Part shown: positions 35,053 through 43,641 of the stretch, piece after piece
Numbering within the stretch: position 1 is the first letter of the stretch
Layout: each line of letters starts with the position of its first letter
NCBI GenBank assembly: GCA_019456195.1
Contig: VRUK01000025.1
Coordinates: forward strand, 1 to 56,601
Reading direction: 5' to 3'
From: Planctomycetota bacterium
GTDB taxonomy: Bacteria > Planctomycetota > Phycisphaerae > Sedimentisphaerales > Anaerobacaceae
DNA length: 56,601 bases
The notes under the pieces: model-generated
Told to the model about the DNA's origin: nothing
The model's input: the letters and a program-made list of their open reading frames with translations, nothing else
The model's database searches: none
Translations under genes and position numbers: made by a program

Positions 35053-37170
35053 TTAAACAGATTTTATTACAACGAGGGTAATATCATCAAGTTGCGGCGT
35101 CGGCGCACTGAAATTGGTAACATCATCAATTATTTGTGAACAAATCTCGGTTGCAGACTTGTCGCTGTCTCTTATTATGATATTGCGGAGTCTATCTTTA
35201 CCGAACATAACTCCACTCTCGTTTTGTGCCTCCCAGATTCCATCGGTCCCGATAACAACGACATCACCGGCCTTAAAAAATACAGGCCCGCCCTGCTCAA
35301 AACTCGCGTTTTCCATTACCCCGACCGCCATACCTGTATTTGGCAATTCTTCTATCTTGCCGTTGTTTTTATGAAACCACAAGGCGGGGTCGTGTCCTCC
35401 GGAAGCCCATACAAGAGATTTTTGATTTGCATCAAGGATGCCATAGAAGAGCGTTATAAATTTATCGTAGTCGGTATCACTTTCAATATGCCGGTTAAGA
35501 ACTTCAAAAAGTTTTGTAAGGTCGGCGCCATAATGTTGGGCATTACTTCTGAGAACACCTCTTACAGTGGTCATCAACAGCGCGGCTCCGATTCCATGGC
35601 CTGTTACGTCACCCAGGGCTATTCCTACAAAGCCCGACCCGAGTTGATTCAATTCAATAAAGTCATAATAATCCCCTCCGGTCTCATCGCAATACTTGCA
35701 GTTGCCGGCCAGTTCGAAGCCTTCGAGTTTCGGAGCAATTCCGGGTAAAAGGTTCTGTTGTATCGCTCTTGCTAATTCAAGTGACCCCTTCATCTTCTCC
35801 ATAGCTTTGAGTTTTGGCCCGGTCTGGTTGAAGATGTCACCCAACTGCTGGAGTTCATCGTTTGTAGCGATGTTTACCCTGACGTCAAAATCACCCTGGG
35901 CCAGTTTCCCGGCCGCGTCGGCGAGATGGGTGATAGGCACTGTTAATTTCCGGGCCCGCATGACCGCAAGAACAACGGCAGCTACGATTACGATGAAAAT
36001 CAGGAAAGTGGCTATTTGTATTGCTCGGACATTATCTCGAAAGAGCATCTGCTGAGCATTCTCTGCCTGCTCGGTGATTAGTTGATAGGGGACTACAAGC
36101 ATGGGAAAACCGCCTCCGCGTTCTGAAGAGCCGTAAACCCAAAGAGAATCAACTCCATTATAAGGCCGACGAATGAAACCTGCGTTTCCACTGCGAGAAT
36201 CTTTAATAATTTTCTCGGTATCCTGAGGACTGCATACATCCAGAAGCTTGGAGGGTTTACCGGGCACTTCCTTAGGCTGCAGAAATGTGGTGCAGCAGAC
36301 AACTTCGGCTTCATTCGGATCCATGCCTTGTTGTCGTGGCAGTCGTATGAGCAGTTTCCAGGCTCCTTTCTGCCATTGTGGTGGAATTTCCATTCTGTCC
36401 AGCATGCCGGAAAGATCAATATCCATTGCTACAATTCCTGCAAAGGAATTATCCTGGCCGAACAGAGGAAGGGCTATGGTCATCACGGTTTTGCCTGTAA
36501 GGGGTTCGATCCGCTGAACGGGAGCGGGTTGCCTGCGCCTTTCTGCGTTCACGTACCATGATTCTTTCCGCAAGTCAATCCCCGGATCATAAGGCCAAAG
36601 GCCGGGAGATGGGTACAAGCCCACCGCCCCGTCTGCAAGGATAGTATATATCCACAGTATTGATTCAGGATTAATGGCATAGATATTCCTGCGTGTGCGC
36701 GCCAGTTGAGTTGAATTTAACGGCAGGGAATTTTGAGATTCACTCTGCCCGGAAAAAACAAACTGTGATTCGAAATCTATTACTTGCACTTGCTGAGCCT
36801 TCAGGTCAACGAATTTGTATTTTTCATAAGCTTCAGCCGGTATATCTTCCGATGGCGGTCGCATAGAAGGACGGGGCGAAGCCGGACTCTCTCTGCCAAC
36901 ATTGATCGATCACAGGTTCTGCTGAACCTGATCGGCATAATGGCGGACGCCGAATCTGACTGCCTGGCGTGAGAGTTTGAGCTTCTCCTCATAGTTCTTT
37001 ATGGTCTGAACGAGTGTGTCATGGGCTCTTTCCTCTACCGCCGTCCACAGTGTTCTTTGGACGCGATTTCGTACATGACGTGAGAATGAAATATCGAGGG
37101 TGAAATATACTATCAACGGAACAAGAGATACGCCCAGAAGTAAGATTAATAATTTATTGCGTATCGCCAT
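35053..37170 (-). pseudogene. SpoIIE/PP2C-type phosphatase with HAMP domain, interrupted by an in-frame TGA
   Basis: Read from ATG 37170, the frame gives a transmembrane segment (residues 5-27) and 86 residues ending QVQQNL, then TGA at 36910-36912, then continues in the same frame for over 600 residues. The second part (ATG 36864) has a Cache-like sensor ending in FAGIVAMDIDLSGML, a second transmembrane helix (about 281-303 of that part), a HAMP domain and a SpoIIE phosphatase with metal-binding ETGGDYYDF, LGDVTGHG, GTDGIWEA and QLDDIT. It would dephosphorylate an anti-anti-sigma factor, and a STAS gene lies just upstream. The join suggests a single-base nonsense change or sequencing error; restart at ATG 36864 could still give a one-helix product. 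Confidence 0.82.
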
Positions 37171-37259
37171 TTCTTCTTCAAGACAAAATGTCGGGCTGCA
37201 CTACTTTCCCAACGGAAGGAACTCAGGACTTTTTCCCTTTGCTGCTGCCCTATACAATC

Positions 37260-37592
37260 CTATGTTATATTAAAGATTTTTGTCAGTTGCGTGATTTCGA
37301 AAAGTTTACAGAGGTTCTTGTCCAGATTGCGCAATTCTAACTTGCCGCCGCGTTCGCCGACCCTCTTGTGGATTCTTACCAAAAGACCCAGCATGGCGGA
37401 CGTCATGAATTTCACATTGGCAAAATTCAGAACCATCTGGCTATCCTTATTTTTCTCAATGATCGGTTCTAAAGACTTCTGCAGTTCCCTGATTTGGCTT
37501 TCTTCAAGGATATTCTCGTCTTCAAACGTAACAAAGGTAAAATCTATACCATACTCAGCCGTGATTTTTGACTGCTCTTGCTCCTGTTCCAT
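37260..37592 (-). CDS. STAS-domain anti-anti-sigma factor
   Basis: 110 residues from ATG 37592, chosen because AAAGGA is seven bases upstream; the in-frame ATG 37610 lacks one. The STAS fold is recognised from VLNFANVKFMTSAMLGLLVR, where the Ser after Thr occupies the usual phosphorylation position, and from GGKLELRNLDKNLCKLFEIT. In partner-switching systems an anti-sigma kinase phosphorylates this Ser and a PP2C/SpoIIE phosphatase reverses it. The phosphatase gene lies 90 bp downstream, but no kinase gene is in the window. Cytoplasmic, with no signal peptide. Confidence 0.88.
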   Translation of the reverse strand: MEQEQEQSKITAEYGIDFTFVTFEDENILEESQIRELQKSLEPIIEKNKDSQMVLNFANVKFMTSAMLGLLVRIHKRVGERGGKLELRNLDKNLCKLFEITQLTKIFNIT

Positions 37593-37682
37593 TTCTACAT
37601 CCTTTCTCATCTCTCGGTACTTTTTATGTTAATCTTCTCGTTACTTAAGAGAGTTATATCAGTAATACTTATCCGTTGAAAA

Positions 37683-39395
37683 TTAGTTCAGCCAGAAACT
37701 GAAATATAAATACAGTCCAAGCACAAGCCCTAAAACCACGACGGTTATCACTACATCTACAAGCCCCCAGCTTTCGCGTATTTCCTTCTTTTGCTCAGGT
37801 GTGGTAGTGGCGTATGTCAGACCGGCAATTTGTTCGTAATTCGGCGGAGCAGTCACTAATGAAACTCCGACGATGGCTACAATGCTTATTAACAGCAGCC
37901 AGCCTGAAGCAAAGAGGAAGTTGTATTGTCCGACATTAACCAGCCATTCGGGCGATGTAATATAAGGTTCAACACCCCCTGTAAGCGCCTGCAGGGTCAT
38001 CTTGCCCATCCCGGCGATAAAACCAATCACCAGACCTGCGACAGCGCCATGGCCGTTAATTCGCTTAAAGAAAAGACCAAGCAGGAAAACAGCCGTAATA
38101 GGCGGTCCCAGATAGCTTTGAACATCCTGGAGATATCTATATAACCCTCCCTGGGAAACTCGCTGCATTACGGGAATCCAGATTACCCCCATAACAACTA
38201 CCACCAGCGTTGCGATTCGACCAACAGTAACCAGATGCCGTTCGGAAGCCCCCGGCTTTATCTTTTCATAAATATCCACTGTAAACAGTGAAGCACAGGA
38301 ATTAAAAAGCGATGAAAGAGAGCTCATCAAAGCAGCCAAAAGCCCCCCCACAACCAAACCACGCAGCCCGGCCGGTAATAACGAGCTGACCATAACCGCA
38401 AAGACCTTATCTCCATCAAGTGCTTCCTGTCCATTCGCCATTTTCATAGGGATTGCAATAAGCCCTTTTTGATGCAGTGCGTAACCGATAAGGCCCGGAA
38501 CAAGAAAAATCATCACAGGCCAAACCTTCAAAAAACTACCCCAAAGAGCGCCTCGCCGGGCGTTCTTGAGGTCTTTAGCCGACAGCGCCCTCTGTACGAT
38601 ATATTGGTCTGTACACCAGTACCATATCCCGATTATAGGTGAAGCTATTAATATACCCAGCCATGGAAAGTTCGGGTCCGAGTTTGGCCGCCACAACGCG
38701 AAATTCTCAGCATTCTCACGGCATATTGACTGCAGTTCGCCCCAGCCCCCGAGCTTGTCCAGACCAATGATTGTTATAAAAGCGGAGCCGACTAATAAAA
38801 TAACCGTCTGTATCGTATCGGTATAAACAACAGCACGCAGACCGCCGAGAACGGTATAGGCCCCCGTAAGGGTGACCGTCAATAGCGCCCCTATCCAGAA
38901 AGCATCAAGGACAAAAGTTTCCGTAATCGGCACCTGAATCTCAGGCAAAAGCACATTGAACACCACCCCGCCGGCATAAACTGTCACTGATACCTTCGTA
39001 AAAACGTATGCTATAAGTGACACGATTGTGAGTATCCAGCGGGCGGTTGAATTAAATCGCTTCTCAAGAAACTCCGGCATAGTGAATACCTTCGAGCGGT
39101 AGTAAAAAGGTATGAACACCCACGCCAACATTACCACTACCCACGCGTGCAGTTCCCAGTGAGCCATACCCATACCACTGGTTGAACCCTGGCCGGCCAG
39201 CCCGACGATATGCTCCGAACCGATATTTGAGGCAAAGATTGAAGCCCCGACTACAAACCACGGCATATTTCTGCCGGCAAGGAAGTAATCCGTCGAAGTC
39301 TTCTGCTTCTGTAGGACCACCCACCAGACTATTGCCAGCATAAGGCCGAAGTAACCTGCAATCGCTATCCAGTCTAATGTCTCAAATCCGACCAT
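37683..39395 (-). CDS. SSS-family sodium/sugar symporter
   Basis: 570 residues with about 14 hydrophobic helices. The solute:sodium symporter signature is clear: STDYFLAGRNMPWFVVGASIF, ASNIGSEHIVGLAGQG, then TGAYTVLGGLRAVVYTD. Its closest look is to SGLT-like sugar transporters (vSGLT is 543 residues); the QSICRE...WLGILIASPIIGIWYWCTDQ stretch and RAL.AKDLKNARRG are typical of that branch. It should import a sugar, plausibly arabinose or galactose, with sodium across the inner membrane. AAGGGAC precedes the ATG. It is the first gene of a run that continues through STAS and SpoIIE genes toward araB, linking uptake, regulation and catabolism on one strand. Confidence 0.92.
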   Translation of the reverse strand: MVGFETLDWIAIAGYFGLMLAIVWWVVLQKQKTSTDYFLAGRNMPWFVVGASIFASNIGSEHIVGLAGQGSTSGMGMAHWELHAWVVVMLAWVFIPFYYRSKVFTMPEFLEKRFNSTARWILTIVSLIAYVFTKVSVTVYAGGVVFNVLLPEIQVPITETFVLDAFWIGALLTVTLTGAYTVLGGLRAVVYTDTIQTVILLVGSAFITIIGLDKLGGWGELQSICRENAENFALWRPNSDPNFPWLGILIASPIIGIWYWCTDQYIVQRALSAKDLKNARRGALWGSFLKVWPVMIFLVPGLIGYALHQKGLIAIPMKMANGQEALDGDKVFAVMVSSLLPAGLRGLVVGGLLAALMSSLSSLFNSCASLFTVDIYEKIKPGASERHLVTVGRIATLVVVVMGVIWIPVMQRVSQGGLYRYLQDVQSYLGPPITAVFLLGLFFKRINGHGAVAGLVIGFIAGMGKMTLQALTGGVEPYITSPEWLVNVGQYNFLFASGWLLLISIVAIVGVSLVTAPPNYEQIAGLTYATTTPEQKKEIRESWGLVDVVITVVVLGLVLGLYLYFSFWLN

Positions 39396-39532
39396 AAATC
39401 AGTCCCTTCATATTTATGCCCAAACGTTTTATGACACAATTTCCGAACAATAAGTCTTCCATATAAGCTCAAGTACAGGAAATTTCAAGGTTTTTCCATT
39501 TTCTTTATATACCTATTCTGTACTTTGTACTT

Positions 39533-39724
39533 TCAATCATAGTTACGATAACACCATTTATTGCCGGATACCGGAATCCTGCTATGGCCTCCAACAGTTT
39601 TATTTGTTCTGATTTTGCCTCGGTTAATCCAATTGATGATAGTGAAACGTGAAACACCGCAAAGTTTTGCAAGTTCGGTCGTCGTCAGGCAATCTTTTCG
39701 TAAAGTTACCTTATTTTTAGTACA
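39533..39724 (-). pseudogene. Decayed excisionase/MerR-like helix-turn-helix gene
   Basis: A frame open from the stop at 39725-39727 to TGA at 39533-39535 encodes LTTTELAKLCGVSRFTIINW followed by INRGKIRTNKTVGGHSRIP, a clear DNA-binding helix-turn-helix of the excisionase/BldC type. There is no ATG or GTG at its head, and only about 62 codons exist. In planctomycete relatives this domain is the start of a longer regulator. It therefore looks like a remnant with a lost start and C-terminus, beside repeat sequence. Confidence 0.65.
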
Positions 39725-39925
39725 TTAACTCAAAACTAAACACTCAAAACTAAATTGTCGGTGGCTTGGTTGGTCCTTCAAGTCTATACTCATAATAATA
39801 TCATATCATATTAGTTCCCTAACATCCCGAACATCTCGTCGTTGAGAGTAATCTCGCCTACTGTTGTGTCCTCAATAAACTACAAGAACACTTTAATCAG
39901 ATATTTCCTTAATACGACATTGATC
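39725..39925 (-). repeat. Accessory-region repeat, copy R1
   Basis: On the minus strand this stretch shares long matches with the spacer before 42217, including GATTAAAG, ACAACAG and GACGAGATGTTCGG, and then TAGACTTGAAGGAC (also at 41216-41240). In R1 the promoter hexamers found in other copies are degraded. It could be read as a short peptide ending LNDEMFGMLGN. No gene is assigned. Confidence 0.6.
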
Positions 39926-39944
39926 CGCTCGAAGTCTTTTACAA

Positions 39945-40020
39945 TGAAACCCGCTGCGGCGTTGGACTGCATCGACGATGCTCACATCGCCTGTTTCGGC
40001 CGCCTTGCGGCTGGTCACTT
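39945..40020. repeat. Palindromic structured repeat, copy 2
   Basis: Same layout as 34768-34863 in the opposite orientation: GCTGCGGCGTTG and CCGCCTTGCGGC form the outer stem, CGATG-CTCA-CATCG (39974-39987) the inner hairpin. Stem bases differ from copy 1 but still pair, which suggests selection on structure. It lies between the decayed helix-turn-helix gene and the downstream end of the pilin-like gene. Confidence 0.65.
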
Positions 40021-40067
40021 CGCTCGACCTCGGGCCAACGCGACGGTTCTGTTAGAGGGCCTTAGGA

Positions 40068-40895
40068 TTACTTCTTAACCTTAACTGTGCTGTTTTCGGC
40101 CATCCACTGGACATCTACCCAGGAATCTTCTGCGGGGACGTTAAGCTGAAGGCTTGAAGCACCATAATATAGGGGAGCGGTCTTTATCTTGGACCCAACC
40201 CATTTATGGATGACGGAGTGCCCGTCCGCAAAGGAAAATCCGCAGGCACCGCCGTGGTAACTGGCAGGAAAGTCGATGATCCGCGCGGCGTCCGGGTTTG
40301 ACGCATCCGTACACGCATTGGCAAAAGCAGCGTCGTTAATGCTGTCCGGGTGCTCGTCCACAAACACAAAGGTTCTGGCCGGACTTACGATGCTGGAGAG
40401 CTTACTGTAAGTGCGCCAAACGTTTTGACTTCGGCTGGCGGGAGCCGAGTTCAACCACTCGCCATAGCCGAAGACCTGACTCATCGAGTTACTGCGAACA
40501 CGCGGGACCCTTTGTCCCTGGTTGTTCGTCACTTTGGCCATATCCGCGGGGCACTTGAAAACCTTCGGGTTCTTCCCTGCATAGGACCAAAGTGGACTCC
40601 TCATCAGGTCACTCTGAAGGTCCCAGTTCACCGGGCTTGAAGAGAAGCTCAGCCCGCCGGAAATCCAATTCGGCCGACCTGGCATACCATCCTGGCAGGC
40701 CACGAGTTTGTCGTCGTTGCTGTCGGCGTACACGTGCCAGGCAATCATGAGACTGCGCAGATTACTCGTACACGCAATACCACGGGCCATTTTCCTTACC
40801 CGTTGCAGGGCCGGCATGAGAATGCCCATGAGCAGCGCAATAATGGCAATAACGACCAGTAGTTCGATGAGTGTAAAACCCCGTTTTTCTTTCAT
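40068..40895 (-). CDS. Pilin-like protein with H-X9-DG motif
   Basis: 275 residues from ATG 40895, with AAAGGAG seven bases upstream. [20 protein letters not shown] is a type IV pilin/pseudopilin signal; PALQRVRKMARGIACTSNLR continues the long N-terminal helix. The globular part ends with YHGGACGFSFADGHSV, an exact H-X9-DG element, the mark of planctomycete DUF1559-like pilin proteins. CPAD near residue 118 is also typical. It is one of three such genes in the window, none with secretion machinery nearby. Its function is unknown; export and surface display are likely. The 418-bp region upstream carries a half-operator (near 40979) and repeat R2. Confidence 0.88.
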   Translation of the reverse strand: MKEKRGFTLIELLVVIAIIALLMGILMPALQRVRKMARGIACTSNLRSLMIAWHVYADSNDDKLVACQDGMPGRPNWISGGLSFSSSPVNWDLQSDLMRSPLWSYAGKNPKVFKCPADMAKVTNNQGQRVPRVRSNSMSQVFGYGEWLNSAPASRSQNVWRTYSKLSSIVSPARTFVFVDEHPDSINDAAFANACTDASNPDAARIIDFPASYHGGACGFSFADGHSVIHKWVGSKIKTAPLYYGASSLQLNVPAEDSWVDVQWMAENSTVKVKK

Positions 40896-41319
40896 GACCA
40901 TGCTCCTTTATGTTAGACAGAAAATCTTGACTACGTAATAAACAGATGTCGGAAAATGCCCTTCTGTTCCCTTAAAAAACGTGCCAACTGACATTTCCTA
41001 TTTTACTCCATAAACGGCATCTCTCTGCACGCTTAGGCACTTCTCCTGAGACACTACTGTTCAATCTGAGTCCATAATACCAAAACTGCATCGCAATATC
41101 AAAGAATTTCTGAAAAATCCGAGACACCCTGTCGCACTAAACAAGAGAAAAGCCACGCGTTTGTGGGAAGATTCCACTTTTTTCCACTATGTTGCGCACT
41201 TTAATGGCTGGATTAGTCCTTCAAGTCTATACTCGTATGATATCATTTTCGTTCCCTAATGTCGCTAATCAGCCGCGCAGTGGAATACCACGTCGGTGTG
41301 CATAAGCTGGTTAGAAATC
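40896..41319. other. Intergenic region with repeat R2, no gene seen
   Basis: About 420 bp. The minus-strand half-site TTGGCACGT lies near 40979-40987, matching half of the palindrome before the LamG gene at 13 kb. Positions 41190-41314 hold repeat R2. Nothing coding was recognised. Confidence 0.6.
41190..41314 (-). repeat. Accessory-region repeat, copy R2 with stop-proximal hairpin
   Basis: On the minus strand, starting eight bases after the stop of the lipoprotein remnant, TCTAACCAGC and GCTGATTAG (within 41257-41314) form an imperfect hairpin. The same element follows the gene at 43642 (43582-43635). It continues into ATTAGGGAACG and TAGACTTGAAGGAC, shared with R1, and ATCCAGCCATTA, shared with 43550-43575. 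Confidence 0.6.
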
Positions 41320-42217
41320 CTATTTGCTTCCACCCAATACTCCGCCAAACAAGGATTCCTTAAGAACTGTACCCGCTGGTAATGCAAACTGAAAATCCTT
41401 AGTATTCATCTTGGGAGAAGAGATTTCCGAATGAAGTTCTGTAGAAGAGCCTTTCATGTTGGTCATCTTCAGGACATCCTTTGATCTCTTCATCATCTCT
41501 CTCATCTTCTGCTTGCTCTCTTCCGTAACTTCTTGCCCCATGCCTTTGATGGCCTCCTCAAGTTGTTCATCGGTCATTTCGGGCATCGCTATGCCTCCTT
41601 CGGGAGGTTCAAGAGATCGATAATGCTTCTTGATCAAATAGCTTGTCTTTGAGATCCAAAATGTCTCCTTTTTCGAAATAGATGACGATCCACTTATGAC
41701 ATAACAGTCCTCTTTACCGACTTTCTCTGTTTTTTCTATCTAGAGGGTCTTTTAGCCTGGAAAACGGATCAGGCTGATTCTTGAATACTGATAAGAAGAG
41801 TGACGGTATAGTAAAAGCTGCGCCACCAGAAATTCCTGTTGCACTAGCCAATGCAAGTTCGTCACTCCCCATCTTGGAATATGCATTCGTCCCTCCAATG
41901 TAGAGATAGGGTTGAGCGCCATCGCTCCATACTGCTCCGGACTGAGACATGCCTGCCATCGGCATGGTCTTTTGGGTCCAGGAAATGAGGTAAAGATTAG
42001 GTTTCTTCAGTATTATAGAGAACGTAGTTTCCATGTTCGTCTCCGTTCCACCGGTATCAATATTTGCAGTGATGGTTCCCTGTGCTTTGTAAGTATCCAT
42101 CGACTTATATGCAGCCTTAACCTTTTCGGATATCTTGCTTGGAGTAATGTCCTCCACACAGCCATGCGCGATTAGCATCATTAGGATGGCAAACGCAAAG
42201 AGTTTTTTCCGTGTCAC
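41320..42217 (-). pseudogene. Frameshifted DUF2092/LolA-like lipoprotein gene
   Basis: Two frames form one gene. The 5' part starts at GTG 42217 (GGAG upstream), has a lipoprotein signal ending AHGC, and reads YKSMDTYKAQGTITANI, KKPNLYLISW and SATGISGGAAFTIPSLFL. Near 41741-41755, at the A-run in GATAGAAAAAACAGAG, that frame runs into a stop. A one-base shift at this point restores EDCYVISGSSSISKKETFWI, running on into KKHYRSLEPPEGG, MPEMTDEQLEEAIKGMGQ and FALPAGTVLKESLFGG to the stop at 41320. The family contains periplasmic lipoproteins of unknown function with a LolA-like fold. A real indel or an assembly error in the A-run are both possible. Confidence 0.8.
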
Positions 42218-42235
42218 GATTCTCTCCCTTCTCAA

Positions 42236-42347
42236 TTTCTAACAATGTATATATGGTTTCCCTATAATATCCGAACATCTCGTCATTCAGAAGAATCTTA
42301 CTCGCTGTTGTACCCCTATAAAATACAAACAAACTTTAATCTGTCAA
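42236..42347 (-). promoter_or_regulatory. Repeated promoter-leader module before the lipoprotein remnant
   Basis: On the minus strand TTGACA (42342-42347), a 16-bp spacer and TATTTT (42320-42325) form a sigma70-like promoter. Downstream come GGGTACAACAGCG, GACGAGATGTTCGG, GAAACCATATATACATTG and GTTAGAA just before the gene. Nearly the same module precedes the channel gene (43400-43491). Confidence 0.7.
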
Positions 42348-42410
42348 GGAAATCGTCAAACATCACGGGCTTTTCTTCGCAACGGCAATGTGTATAATGG
42401 CCGGATAAAA

Positions 42411-43385
42411 TCAGTTGAAATCGTGTTGGATATTATTAGGTTTGCCTGTTTTTTTGGGGGGAAAAACCCATATCCAGTTCTTCTTTTTTCCCAAAAACGA
42501 TAAGAAATAGCCAAACAAAAATAAGCATAGCAATATCTCAATAGACACAAGTATGCGAATATCAGTAGAGTTAGGAATAATATCGCCATAACCAGTTGTT
42601 GTTGCACTAATAAGGCTGAAATATAAGAAATCAATAAATGTTATAAAAGGCGTATTCTTATCTGGTATTCGTTCCCAATAATCATCAAGAGAGTCCTCAG
42701 CCTCATCTAATACCACTTCATTTTTATTGATTTCCTCTATTACCAAATCAATAAAAGGTTGCAGTTCTTTAAACATTTCATGATTCATGGTACTATTAGA
42801 GATTGTAAAATCGACAGCTTGTTTAAAGTTCTTAGCATTGCTGAAGCAGTTTTTAAAATCTTCAAACCGTTTGTCTTGATTCATGATGTTACGATAAATA
42901 TGAATCTTAGATAACATTTTGTCACTTTCTCTACTTTCAATGGCACTATCAGGTAAAAATATTGTCTTAAATAACTTCGAGCTAAAAGTCAGATCAAGAT
43001 TATGGTATATTACTGGGTTTATTATTGAAAGCCCTCCTTCTACCTCTACATGCCCCCTTATATATTTATCGGTTTCATTAGCTACTAATGAATTGCTTTT
43101 GCTGAACTTTTCTTCTATCTCTTTGTTGCACACAAGATATTTATTTAACAGTTCTTCTAATCTTTTTTCCTCATAAGGTAATTCATCGGTATTGCTAAGT
43201 ATTGAGGCATAGAAATTTTCTCTTATGATTTTGGCTGGAGGTGGATTTAGTTTGTCATTGATTACAAAGCATTTATCGTCTTTTTTCCACTCGTTATAGT
43301 AAAGAATAGAAAAACACCCAATGACAACAAGGTATAATATAAAAACAAACCACTTTTTGTTAATTGGAATCTTAAACTGTTTCAT
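42411..43385 (-). CDS. Potassium-channel-like membrane protein with large extracytoplasmic insertion
   Basis: 324 residues. Helix 1 spans about 12-30; a pore helix and selectivity filter lie at about 247-268 (YFSLISATTTGYGDIIPNS, filter T264-G-Y-G-D); helix 2 spans about 277-299; a short basic tail follows. This is the core of a two-helix K+ channel (Ion_trans_2), but some 215 residues of mostly helical, charged sequence sit between helix 1 and the pore helix, where known channels have a short turret. The DNA is visibly more AT-rich than the enzyme genes (many Lys, Asn, Ile and Phe codons), suggesting transfer. No Shine-Dalgarno is seen before the ATG. Ligand and role are unknown; a stress or defence effector is possible. 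Confidence 0.82.
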   Translation of the reverse strand: MKQFKIPINKKWFVFILYLVVIGCFSILYYNEWKKDDKCFVINDKLNPPPAKIIRENFYASILSNTDELPYEEKRLEELLNKYLVCNKEIEEKFSKSNSLVANETDKYIRGHVEVEGGLSIINPVIYHNLDLTFSSKLFKTIFLPDSAIESRESDKMLSKIHIYRNIMNQDKRFEDFKNCFSNAKNFKQAVDFTISNSTMNHEMFKELQPFIDLVIEEINKNEVVLDEAEDSLDDYWERIPDKNTPFITFIDFLYFSLISATTTGYGDIIPNSTDIRILVSIEILLCLFLFGYFLSFLGKKKNWIWVFPPKKTGKPNNIQHDFN

Positions 43386-43399
43386 TTTTAATTATCCAT

Positions 43400-43491
43400 T
43401 CTAACGAATATTAATTATATGGTTTCCATATAAAAGAAATCCCAGCCGCTGTTGTACCCTTACAAAATACAAATAAACTGTAATCTGTCAA
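43400..43491 (-). promoter_or_regulatory. Repeated promoter-leader module before the channel gene
   Basis: On the minus strand TTGACA (43486-43491), a 16-bp spacer and TATTTT (43464-43469), followed by GGGTACAACAGCGG, TGGAAACCATATA and CGTTAGAATGG just before the channel ATG. It is a second copy of the module at 42236-42347. Confidence 0.7.
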
Positions 43492-43581
43492 GAAAAACAA
43501 CAAACAAATCTGACCTTTTCTCCCTCAGGATCGACAGTCTGGAACGTAGTTTTTGCGCGCTATAATGGCTGGGTTGGTTTT

Positions 43582-43635
43582 TAATATCGCAAATCAGCCG
43601 TGGTATTGATCATCGGCCGCATTTGTCTGGTTAGA
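43582..43635 (-). repeat. Stop-proximal hairpin element
   Basis: On the minus strand, seven bases after the TGA of the 43642 gene: TCTAACCAG, ATGCGGCCGA, CCACGGCTGATTTGCGA and ATATTA, aligning along its length with 41257-41314. TTGTCT-GGTT-AGACAA (plus strand) adds a small perfect hairpin. It resembles an integron attC site in position but lacks canonical core sites. Confidence 0.55.
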
Positions 43636-43641
43636 CAAAAG

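Noticed and set aside
36910..36912. TGA read as selenocysteine or as a recoded sense codon
   Set aside because: Other genes in the window end in TGA, no SECIS-like hairpin is evident right after it, and the site is a linker after the membrane anchor where no Cys/Sec is expected.
39945..40065. tRNA or small structured RNA gene
   Set aside because: No tRNA cloverleaf or T-loop sequence is present; the fold is a single long nested hairpin shared with 34768-34863.
42117..42332. 71-residue minus-strand ORF reading TASKILLNDEMFG
   Set aside because: It runs through the repeated leader into another frame of the lipoprotein gene. The peptide-like part also occurs in R1 but ends differently, so it is treated as leader DNA.
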